64,000 nt of DNA from Rhea pennata (taxonomy: Eukaryota; Chordata; Aves; Rheiformes; Rheidae): the NCBI RefSeq assembly GCF_028389875.1, contig NC_084663.1, positions 17,126,666 to 17,190,665 of the forward strand, written 5' to 3'. Positions 38,200 through 47,800 of the stretch are shown piece by piece; positions within the stretch are counted from its first letter, which is position 1, and each line of letters opens with the position of its first letter. A program made the position numbers and the translations under genes. Under the pieces are notes generated by a model, which had not been told where the DNA came from, ran no database searches, and worked only from the letters and a program-made list of their open reading frames with translations.

Positions 38200-39250
38200 C
38201 GACCATCCGTGGCTCCATCCTCCTACACTCATTTTCCTCCTGGAGCTGCAACACCTTTAGTTTCCCCACTGTTATGGTTCTCCCACCTGTTCCTTCTTCA
38301 CACGTTTCCTTACGTTTCTCTCTTTTTTTCCTCTCTGTTAGTGCCTCCAATTCAAGAGATCAATTTTCAGATCTTTACTGGTGTCTTTCTTCTTCAGTTT
38401 TTCTGTCCCAATTATCAGCCAAGCACAGGGGATAACAAGTGATCAGACCTGGGCTGAGGACCCACCATGCATGAGAAGAGAGACTATGGGAATTAATTCT
38501 GGCATGGCGTGACAGAAAGAGAGGTGTGACAGGAAGCGGGAGATAGCTGCAGCATTTGTTTCTGAATCTTCAATACATTTTAAGGCTTATATACATGAAG
38601 AATGGAAATAACCAACAAGGGTATGTTCAGCTGGCTCATTCCTGACTGGGTGCTTTAGTGGTCCCAGTGCCATGGAGCTTGCTGCCCTGTGTCTTGCAGG
38701 GCTCCACTCAATGCTCCATCATTTTGCAAGCTCCCCAGGGGAGAATGTGACACTTCTTCCTCTCTGCCAACACTGCAGCAACTTTCTTACCCTTCCTTTA
38801 TCCACACTTGTGAGCTGTTAATTTCAGTTCTTTTGCTTTTTCTCTTTCCTTCCCATTCCCTGAGTCTGCCTGACCTTGTAACAGAGAAGTAAGCACTCTT
38901 AAATGCATTCGTTGTCTCTCCTTCACATTAAGGACCTTGCTTTAAGCACTGAGTTCCAGAGTGGTCTCAGCTCTTCCTTTCTCTCTGCCCTCCATATATA
39001 TACCTCATCTTGACATTCTCCTTTGCAAAAATGTCACCCTCTTTTCTTTCCAAGCTTTCTCTCCTTTTTGGTAGTAATTTACATCCTTCATTTTGAGACT
39101 CTAAATAACTTCCTGAAGATGCATTTTCTTCCTACTCTTTCTTCCATTGCCTCCTGCACAGACTGTATTTGTTATGTTGCTGTCTTTGTATTTTGCTCTC
39201 ATTCCCATCTTCACAGCTTTCTTCCTGCAGTATTTGTTGCTTGACAAATG
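38200..39250 (+). other. Pyrimidine-rich block
   Basis: Long C+T-rich stretches on the plus strand (38200-38420 and 38740-39240) run opposite in sense to the purine-rich block 1.6 kb further right. Overlapping plus-strand frames of 65-95 codons are by-products of this composition. No gene is recognised. Confidence 0.65.
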
Positions 39251-40799
39251 TCAGGCTACCACATAAAATCTCCTTCCTCACAAGACGTAGGGTTTATAAG
39301 GAGAGGTTTAAAATGCCCAATGCTTGTCTATTTATTTCCAGTTCTATCTGCTGGTCTAATATTTATATTACCTCTCCTAATCCTTGACTGTCATGGCTAC
39401 AGACCCTCAGTTCCCTCCTCAGTGCACACCTCTTGCACTGATTTCCTTGGAGAAGGTCCTCTCCCTTCAACTGACACATCTTATCTGTCCAAGCAGCATG
39501 TCTCAAGTCAGTGAGTCCTCTACAATGAAAACTCTCTCTTCTCTGATCTAGGAGTAAGCCCAAGTAAACTGTCAGTTTTTAAACAAGAAATACGTAAATT
39601 TTGTATGCAATGGATCACCTGTGCATTTTCACTGAATTCAGAACCCCTCCCCATCCTTATTCTGTAAGGATTTTTAAGAATGTTCTGAAAGATAAAAAAA
39701 TCACCCTGACAGGTCATATCTTCAAGAGGGTCTGTGAAATAATATGACAAGCATGGTGATTAACTCTCACCACAAAGGAAAATGTTGAGTTGATGTAGGT
39801 GGCATATAAAATCCCCCACTCTCTTTATGAGTCAGGTAAGATGCCAGAAAGTGGAGGCAGCATCTGTGGGATGGAATGGTTTTAATTCCAGACAGCTAGC
39901 AGTATGACTTCTACATGAAAAAAATAGTTTAATTATTAAATCTTTTGGTTTTTTTATATCAAGTCTTATTTAAATAGCAAAATCTAGCATTTGCCCTTGA
40001 TCCGCAATGATACTGTTTGCAATAAGTGATAGTCAAGGAGAAATGTTACTAAACAACTCCACTCTGCCACCCCCAAGGTTAAACAGCATTTTTGGGTAAT
40101 ACATCTATTCTTCTGTCTCCCACCCAATGCATATGATCCCACAGTCACATCTCTCTTTCTGTCTCCAGAAAAAGGGGAAGCTGACTAGCCAAGATCCCAA
40201 TCTTGCCTCCTTTTCAGACTCCTTTTCAGAGGCAGTTTAGTCGTCTGAGAAGGAGAAAGGCATTTCTTTCATATAGCTGCACAAAAGTGGCTTAACAAAT
40301 GTATAAAACAAGACCACTGAGAAAAAGAAAAGCATTTTTCTGCTTTTTCTTTGGATCAGTCCAGCATCCAAAAGACCATTTCTAAAAATAGTGGTGTTTC
40401 TTATCTAAAATTACAGACTTCCACTGCCAAAAATCAGAAGTGTAGAAATGTGAAGAAAATACGTTATCTCCACAAATTCATAGGTTTAGGGGGCTTGCAA
40501 TCATTCCCTGGTACTTTCAATGGGAACATAATAACCACTCTGTTTACACTGTGGCCTGAACAAGCTGCTTTCTTGAGTCTACTTCTGAATTTAGGGACAT
40601 TTTCCATATACATAATTCTTCAGTCAACCAGCTACGTGTATTTGAGGAAGGGCAAAGGGCAGCATATTTCACCTGCTGAGAAAGAGATGAAATGGGATCA
40701 GACTATCAGCATGAGTCACTTCATTGTTACAGCTGGAGAATGGAAGATCTGGAATAGAATATATATGTATTTCTAAGTACACATGCATATATATGTAAA
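39251..40799. other. No gene seen
   Basis: A/T-rich. A 141-codon plus-strand frame at 40351-40776 has no motif. A small CTCCTTTTCAGA duplication lies near 40210. Confidence 0.6.
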
Positions 40800-41200
40800 G
40801 GTAAGCCAGGAAAAAGGACAGAGTAGCACAAAGAACAAGCGTAAGGGAACATTGTGGGGAAAAAAAGCCAAGAAGAAGGTAGAGTAAGGCAGGGACTGAA
40901 CTGAGATTTCAGGAAGAAGCAAGCAAGACAGGATATTTAAAAAAGGACAGAAGAGGGAAAAAAAAGAAAACAGAGAAGACATATGAAGGAGGACAAAAAC
41001 GAGAGAAAAGGCATGAGTAGACAGAAAGCAGAGAGAAGAGGGAAGGTAAAGCAAATCAGCACAATGTCTCACAAGGCAGAGATACCGAATTGTAAATAAG
41101 ATACAGAAAAGAGAGACATGGAGGGCCACAAGAAAACCAACCCTGTAGAGCAAGAAAGATGTGAAAAAAGGCATGGGAGAAAAAGTCATCTGCCACAACT
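40800..41200 (+). other. Purine-rich block
   Basis: About 400 bases of plus strand are dominated by A and G (GGAAAAAGGACAGAG, GAAGAAGG, AGAGAGAAG and similar runs). With few purines on the minus strand, stop codons are rare there, which explains the 221-codon hydrophobic minus-strand frame (40773-41438). I do not call that frame a gene. Confidence 0.7.
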
Positions 41201-41391
41201 GCACTTTGAGAGTGACAGGTAAGAGATGCTGCTGCCGCAATGAGGGCTGGAGCCAGGCTGTGGCAAGCAAAAGGCTACAACCAAGGAGAGTAATTGCCTG
41301 AAGGGGTGAATAAAGCATAAGATCATGGAGAAGATAAACAATACCATTTGGCTTTGAAATGTTTTCATGTTGCCTCCTTTCATCTAAAATA

Positions 41392-41436
41392 GAAATCAAG
41401 ATGGTAACTGAAATCAAGATGGTAATTGAAATCATC
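41392..41436 (+). repeat. Tandem repeat, 18-bp unit x2.4
   Basis: GAAATCAAGATGGTAACT is repeated with one change and then partly a third time. It creates an isoleucine-rich repeated start in an antisense open frame that is otherwise low-complexity. Confidence 0.85.
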
Positions 41437-42229
41437 ATGTAGATCTTGTATTTGAGACTTTAAGAAATTGATTTCTTCCAACACAAGTCTTCCTCCTCCT
41501 TCTTCTTTCCCAATGCTGGATTAAATTATTTACCATACACTACAGTTATACCTCCCTGTCGGGGAGCAAAATCCCAGACATCCCTACGCCACGGCAGACC
41601 TTGCTCTCTGGCTCTCTTTGCACACAGAGGCTATTACATAGAAATATTTCAGCAGACAAACCTAGCTTTCCTGCAGCTCCAAAATTACCACAATTGTGTT
41701 TGGTATCGTTAGTAGCGTGAGGAAAGAAACAGGAAGCAATCGGGGGTGCATGCTTAAGGAAAAGGCTTTTCTTCTGTTTTCATAATTATCAAATCTTACC
41801 AGCATGGAAGAAAGAAAATAAAGAAAAAGCTGCTGGATAAATAAACTGTCATTCCTTTGCACGTCAAACAGTAGGAACAAAGGAGCGTGGGATGTGCGTT
41901 CATATTATCAAATTCTTACTGTGATTAGCGTGTGTTCAACGTAATGAAAAAATAATCAGGAAAGAACATGCCATAACAAAAATAATATGGAGGCTATACA
42001 GCAAAACCCCAGGAAGATTAAACAGTGTTCCCAGGGAAGCACCAGCCTAAGAAACCAGAGCTTCATTAGTAGTAACAGAAGCAACATATGGAGATGAATG
42101 AAAGCATATTTGTAGATGCGATATGGAGCTGCACACGCTTGCCTGGCTTTCGTTTTTCACGATCTGACTCAGCCTCCACATGGATCCACTCCCCCATCTT
42201 TTGATTCATAAATTCTTGGTCCCACAAAA
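41437..42229. other. Left shore of the CpG island
   Basis: A/T-rich up to about 42.1 kb, then a sharp rise in CpG at about 42.23 kb. Nothing coding is recognised; a minus-strand frame enters from the island but has no motif. Confidence 0.6.
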
Positions 42230-42845
42230 ATAGGGAGCCGCAGTCCACGATAGGACGCAGGCGAAGGGCACGAGGTGACGCGACACGCGGGCCTGCTGGC
42301 GGCGCGGGGCACGCGGCGGGCACCACCGCGGCGACGAAGCCCCCTCCCCGCGGCGGAAAGGCGCAGGAGCCGCGACGGGGCCCGCACCGGGCCGCGGCCC
42401 GGCTGCCTTCCGCGAGAGGCCCCCGCGCCCCCCGCGAGCTGCGCGGCCCCGCGGCGGCGGCCCCGCCCGCGCCCCGGCGCCCCCCGGGCCCGCCAGCCGC
42501 GCAGGCCGCCAGCGCGTCCTGCCGCCGCCGCGGAGATCGCGGCTCGCAGCAGGCAGCGCGCGAGCCGCCAGTCACGCCGCGGCGGGGGCGTTCGGCGGCG
42601 CCCGGCCCCGCGCCGGCCCGCCGCGCTCTGCCCTGCCCCGCGCAGCCCCGCGCAGCGTCTTGCCTGCGAGGCGTCCGGCTCCGTGGGGGCGGCTGGGGGG
42701 CTCCGCGCCCGGCGGCGCGGCACCCTGGGCGCGCAGCCTGCGGACGCCGGGCCGCTCGCTCTGCGGCGCCGCGCTCCCGCCCCGCGGCCGGTCCCGCCCC
42801 CGCCTCTGCGGGCTCCCCGCCGCGGGGCCGCGGGCGGCCGGGCCG

Positions 42846-42917
42846 GGCGGCGCGGCGCGGCGCGGCGCGGGGCGGGGCCGGGCCGCGGCGGGGGCGCTGC
42901 GGCGGCGGCGGCGGCTG
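42846..42917 (+). repeat. GCGGC and GGC simple repeats in CpG island
   Basis: Tandem GCGGC units run through 42846-42870 and a short (GGC)n follows at 42898-42917. They lie in the probable promoter or 5' UTR and could be length-polymorphic. A second GGC-rich run is at 43033-43075. Confidence 0.7.
42869..42878 (+). promoter_or_regulatory. GC box (Sp1/KLF type)
   Basis: GGGGCGGGGC is an exact consensus GC box in the densest part of the CpG island, about 245 bases upstream of the candidate splice donor. This is a plausible spacing for a TATA-less promoter with a start site in between. Confidence 0.5.
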
Positions 42918-43124
42918 CGCAGGGCGCTCGGCACGGCGCGGCGGCGGACGGGCACCTGCTGCCGCCCTCGCCGGGAGCCGCGCGGCTTTGTCGGGGCGGA
43001 GCGGGGCGCGCCCGGCCCCGGCGGCGCCCAGGGCGGCGCGGCGGCGGCGGCGGCTCCTCGCGGCGGCGGCGGCCTGGGCGCGGCGGGGAGCGTGGATGAG
43101 AGTGCGCCCCGATTTCCGCGCGGG
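42880..43124 (+). other. Putative first exon of unidentified gene (5' end approximate)
   Basis: The right boundary is the donor CGGG|GTGAGT at 43125, a near-consensus 5' splice site inside the island. The left boundary is a guess, placed after the GC box. The only ATG in the whole island before the donor is at 43096, in a weak context (T at -3, A at +4). It would encode MRVRPDFRAG and leave two bases before the splice. I do not recognise this N-terminus. The exon may be entirely 5' UTR, with this ATG opening a short upstream frame. No other exon of the gene can be identified with certainty in the window, so no symbol is given. Confidence 0.45.
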
Positions 43125-44510
43125 GTGAGTGCCGGCCCGGGCCGGGCCTCGCCGCCTTTTGTCCGCCGCGGGGAGCGCGGGCGGCCCGCGGGTGCCGGCG
43201 GGGCGGGCGGCGTGGCGCCCCGCGCGGGCGGCCCCTTCCGCCGCGGCCGCTGCGCCGCGCTGCTCGCGGGATGGCGCTGCCTGCGGGCGGGGAGGGCGCC
43301 GCGCCGCGCCGCTCTCTCGGCGCCGGCTTCCCTGGCGGCAGGACCCGCCTCGCCTCGGAGGCGCTCTGCCGCGCTCCCGCGCCTTCGGATGAGCCTAACT
43401 AGGCTGGGGGCTGCCGCACGTCCGTTAAAAATAGCAGTGCGCAGCGTGGTGGGGGCGGCGGCCCGACGGTCCCGGCGGCGCGCAGTGCCTGGCGCACCGC
43501 GGAGCGGAGCAGCGCGGAGCGGGAATGTCGGAGGAGTAAAAGTGGGGGGATGCCAGTTTCTAGAGCACTTTTCCTCAAGGAGACCGAGGAGAGGGCGGTG
43601 GAGTTGTGTTGTGTCGCTAGATAGATGGCTGTTCTACGCTCCAGGCTGTCAGCCGAGGAAGGCTCCCTTGGAAAAGGCCTCCGCGGTAGGTACGCACATG
43701 TGCTGTGGCTTCCCGCGCCTCTCTGGTAGTCACCGCTGGGGTCAGATGCAGGCGCAGTAGGTGAAAGTAGTCGCTTTTTTGCCATGCTTTCACGTCACGG
43801 TCTGTTACTGCGACTGCGAAGTTCTAGGCTGAGCAGATGCGATGCTGCTGAGCTTGTGTGGACATGGGCTAGGTGACGGGGTAGTTCTGGGGCTTCACAT
43901 TTCCAGTCGTGGCTTCGATGCAGACAGAGAAGGGAAATATTTAAGGAAGTAGGGATCCTGGCGAGCTGCGCTTTGTGCTACCTGACAGTATTCTCCCATA
44001 GTTTTTAACGTGCGCTGAGCAGTTGCTTCGTTGCTCAGAATTAGGGGGTGCGCAGTCTGAAACCCTTCGTATGCCGTAGCTACATTTGATCTCATCATTC
44101 AAAGTGGGAGAGCTTTTTCTAATCCTATTCTGTATTCTTCTAATGCTGACATTGCCTTTTTACGTTTCACTAGCTTTACAATTAGTAGTTTAAAATTATT
44201 TGGTGATGTAGTTATGATATCAAATTGTGCAAAAATCCCTAACAGTCTGATTTTTATTTCCCCTTTTTTTCATATGGTGGGTTCAAATATGTTAGCTTAT
44301 CTCTATATGTTAATAAAAATGACTTTGGGCTGAGATGCCAGACTGAACTGAAGAGCAACTATCCCCTGTTCTTAGCTCCACAAGTAGCCTCTAGCAGATA
44401 GTTGTGCTCAGTGGCAGGTAGAACTAATCTGACCTAAACTGTAAGACTGTTACGTTGTTTTCTGTTTTTTTTGTGCTTTTTTGTGGGTTTTGTTTGTTTT
44501 TTAACTACAG

Positions 44511-44720
44511 AACTGCTGGGAACTTTTCTCTGCTGCACGTACTGGAATAGGGAGCGATTACTGAAAGGCACGGGAGAGGCTGCTGGCATTTGAAAGTCCC
44601 TTTACCGCTCCTTGGTGCAATACAAATTCCGTTCTGGGTGAAGGCAGAGTGTAGGCTTTAACCTATATCCTTACCCACGTCAGCTGGCCTGGGTGGAAAG
44701 CATCGCTGTGGTCTGATGAC
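44511..44720 (+). other. Candidate non-coding exon (5' UTR exon 2)
   Basis: A long T-rich tract ending TTAACTACAG (AG at 44509-44510) makes a strong 3' splice site, and GTAAGT at 44721 is a perfect intron-side donor, although the exon's last base is C. The enclosed 210 bases have stops in all three frames, so if real it is untranslated. It lies 1.4 kb after the CpG-island donor, a usual layout for a gene with a non-coding leader. If joined, the ATG at 43096 would end after 22 codons. It could also be a chance pairing of sites. Confidence 0.3.
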
Positions 44721-45439
44721 GTAAGTGTGTGTGTGGGGGAGGGAGGAATTAAGGGCAGCAGCTGGGAAAAAGCCGGTCTTCAGCCTTCAGTGGAACCCAG
44801 TTTAGGAGAGAGCTATGGTGGAGAAATGGGACAACCCCCCGTCACATCGTGGAGGAAAAAGCAGGGAGTTGACACTTAGCCCTGCAGTCTGCCTGGCTAA
44901 AAATGAATCTGTGATTCAGGGCAGCTAGCCAACGCAGTTTGCTCTTTGGCCCTACCCCTTTACCACCTCCCGGCGTGTAATTATCAAAGCTTGTGGAAGC
45001 TTATTGGAGTCCATCATAGGAATGAATGGCTGCGGCAGTATCAGATGTCAAAGAGATTCAGTATTATTTGTGAATAGCAGACTTGGAGGGAAGGGAGAGC
45101 TCTAAAATTTTACTTCAGTAAGGAAACTTCTGCAGGGTCTGAAAAGTGATTAGTGCTGCTGTGAAAGTTCAGGTATACTTCTGGGATGTGGAGCATTGTC
45201 TGTGGATAATGCTCTATATATACCTGTATAGATGGTATCTTCAGTATCACTCTGATATTTAAGTATTCGCTCTTTAATGCTGTGGCTTCAAAACTGAGGA
45301 GAAACATTAACTGTTTAACTTCTAAGTGATGACAACTTGTTGAAAAATATTACTCAAAAAAGTCATAGATCAAATTTCCTGTTGTTATGTTTCTCACAGA
45401 TTCAGAATGTAGATGCTGTTTAGGTATGCATGAGTCAAG

Positions 45440-45950
45440 GGCTACACATCTGGAGTACTGTGTCCAGTTCTGGGCTTCCTATTACAAGAAAGACGTGAAC
45501 CTACTGTAGTGAGTCAGCAAAGGGCCACAAAGATGATTAAGAGGCTGAAGCAGCTCTCGTATGAGGAGAGGCTGAGAGAGCTGGGACGGTTCAGTCTGGA
45601 GAAAAGAAGGGCTGAGGGCAGCTTAGTGAGCTTGGTGTGGTAAATACCTGCAGGGAGATGTAGAGGAGATGGAGCCAGGCTGTTCTCAGTGATGCCCAGT
45701 GACAGGACAAGAAGCAATGGGCACAAATTAAAGCACAGGAAATTGCATCTGAACAGCAGAAAACATTTCTTCACTGGGAGGGTGGTTAAACACTGGAACA
45801 GGTTGCCCAGAGAGGCTGTGAAGTCTCCATCCTTGGAAATGTTCAGAACCTGACTGGATGTGGCCATGAGCAACCTGTTCTAGCTGACCCTTCTTGAGCA
45901 GATGACCTCCAAAGGTCCCTGCCCAACTCAACTGTTCTGTGATTCTGTGC
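45440..45950 (+). mobile_element. CR1 LINE, 5'-truncated 3' end
   Basis: About 510 bases match the 3' end of an avian CR1 retrotransposon in forward orientation. Landmarks in order are the GAGTACTGTGTCCAGTTCTG block, the TATGAGGAGAGGCTGAGAGA block from the end of ORF2, AACACTGGAACAGGTTGCCC, and the terminal GTTCTGTGATTCTGTG repeat-like end. Severe 5' truncation is normal for CR1. The reading frame is broken by indels and stops, so it is inactive. It lies in the presumed intron of the CpG-island gene and is the best-preserved element in the window. Confidence 0.93.
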
Positions 45951-47585
45951 AACGTGTACCTTGATGAATTGTTTTTGTTAAAGCTATGCAGCTATTCAGT
46001 GGCTCATCTAGGTCTCTTCCTCCCTCTCCTTGCTCCTTTATTTATTAAGTTAGTAGCAATACTGACTGAAAAGTTTTCAAAGCTGTGGTTGTAACCTGAA
46101 GATACCACTACATGTAGAAAATCTACCCGCCTAAATTTTAGGCTCTGTTATCCAGACTTGATTATTCCAGGCCCAAATAAAAGTACACAAATTTCTACCC
46201 TTTTTTGGTGACACTGTTTCGTTTTCTTTCCCACATAGGTTTTTCTCAGTTAAATAATATATACGTGGCAGGATGCATGCTGCAGAAGTGAAGATGACTT
46301 CCTCTGATGTGTTACTTTAATTACACAGTCTGAACTAAGTCTAGAATTTAATTGGAGGAAAAGCTTTTGACAGTATTGCTTAATCAGGGTCTTTCAAAAG
46401 AGATTCTCTGCCTGCCCACCACGCTGGCATTACAGGTTGACAAGATAATTTGTAAAATAAACTGTACAGAAAAATTCAGCTGTTAAAGGTAGTTTTTGGA
46501 TCGTCACATTGGGTACTGTTGCCAGGAATTAGGAGTTTTGATATTTCAGATCTCTGAGCAATGCAAGTTTTCTCTTTTAATCTGACAGTCATTGTCATTG
46601 ATTTTAAAAATAAAAAAAATGTTAGATCTGAACCCAGGTGGTCAAAATTTATTAAAACAGCTATACTTCAGCATAGTGAACCCACCTCAAAATTTAATGA
46701 GTTATTGCTGCTGCTTCTTATGACATAGCAAAATGAAGGAAGAAGTGTTTGAAGCCAATTCAGACTTCATAAATATTAACAATCTCTTTGGTCTTCACAG
46801 AAAGAAAATAGAGCTTTTTCCTCACATTTATACTGCAGTTTCTTTTGAGCAGTAAACCTTCCTGCCATGATTAAACCGATAGACTGATTATCAGATGCCA
46901 ACCAAAAATACCGTATTTGAGGTTTGGAGCTTGTTTCTTTTCTGCTACGCTCCTTAACACTAATCCTCTCTACCGTTGCACTCCTGACAGTTGTAGATCG
47001 CATTCTCTGACTACTGAGACCAACTCTTCAGAGGTACTTAAATGATTTACTTCTTAGAATAAGGGGGTAAATATATGGTGGGTAAAAATACCTAGCCTCA
47101 CTTGGATTTGAAAAATCCTTTCTTTGCATCTTTGGTCTCAATATGGTCTTTAACACTTGCCTATGTTACTGTGGCAAAAAAAAAAAAAAGCTGAATGTGT
47201 TGGTTAACAGTATTTTCTAAGCATGCTTTCAGAATATTTAAAATTATCTTTTTTGCTTTTAGTTAAATGCTGTCTGTGCATCTTAATGGAAATTGAAATT
47301 CAGTTTAGGTGTAACTTCTTACAAATCCTGAGTTAACATAGGCAGATATTTTTTGCTAATATTTGTTAAGAACACAAAACCTATTCTAAATATATTTATT
47401 AACAATAATATATAAAAATTAGTGTCGAACTTGTTCTAGGTGTCTAATAAGTGACTGAAGCAAAGTAGTCCTTTTGTGTCCACTTTTGCTGTAAAAACTG
47501 TAAAAAAAAAAAAAGTGTGAAAAAACCACATGCCTTATAAGTGTAATCATTAGATGCTTAGTTGCGTGGTTACATGTGTTTCCTC
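45951..47585. other. Presumed intron; no exon seen
   Basis: A/T-rich, with a short A run at 47176. Only frames under 80 codons occur. Confidence 0.5.
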
Positions 47586-47640
47586 TGTGTGTGTATAGAT
47601 ACACATACATACACACACACATATATATGTATGTATATGT
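47586..47640 (+). repeat. Mixed (CA)n/(TA)n/(GTAT)n microsatellite
   Basis: GTGTGTGT, then CATACATACACACACAC, then ATATATATGTATGTATATGT form an alternating purine-pyrimidine tract. It sits immediately before a CpG-rich patch in the presumed intron. Confidence 0.9.
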
Positions 47641-47689
47641 AGCCTTCTGTCTAAAACCGTCAGCTCATTGCAGTTTCGAGTGACTGCTC

Positions 47690-47800
47690 GCTGTGTTTGT
47701 GTGGGCACGTCTCCGCTGCGCGCTGCTTTGGCGGCTCTCCAGCGCCCATGCCACCCTGCTTCGTACCCGTCAGGACCGACCTGTCTGGTTAGTGGGTACT
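47690..47800. promoter_or_regulatory. Small CpG-rich patch in presumed intron
   Basis: Around eleven CpGs occur in 110 bases (CGTCTCCGCTGCGCGCTGC, GGCGGCTCTCCAGCGCCC and others), directly after a CA/TA microsatellite. It is a possible enhancer or alternative promoter; nothing coding is seen. Confidence 0.35.

Larger units (their letters stand above)
42230..43530 (+). promoter_or_regulatory. CpG island, probable promoter of an unidentified rightward gene
   Basis: About 1.3 kb is extremely GC-rich with CpG undepleted, in sharp contrast to A/T-rich flanks on both sides. Such islands mark constitutive or developmental vertebrate promoters. Inside are GC boxes (for example 42869-42878 on plus and 42461-42468 on minus), GCGGC and GGC repeats, and a strong plus-strand splice donor at 43125. 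A TGACTCA (AP-1 type) motif sits just outside at 42165-42171. No TATA box is visible. Orientation to the right is inferred from the donor. A bidirectional or leftward promoter is possible, but I found no comparable minus-strand donor. Long open frames across the island (up to 366 codons) come from scarce stop codons in GC-rich sequence and are not called as genes. Confidence 0.85.

Noticed and set aside
40773-41438. 221-codon hydrophobic minus-strand frame resembling a membrane protein
   Set aside because: It is produced by the purine-rich plus strand: its complement is T/C-rich, so Phe/Leu/Ser codons dominate and stops are rare. Its start lies in an 18-bp tandem repeat.
42275-43760. Very long open frames (127-366 codons) on both strands across the CpG island
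   Set aside because: Stop codons are A/T-containing and become rare in such GC-rich DNA. All six frames are long together, the products are Arg/Ala/Gly/Pro low-complexity, and almost none start at ATG.
45514-45952. Minus-strand frames of 74-119 codons
   Set aside because: They lie antisense within the forward CR1 fragment and are repeat-derived.
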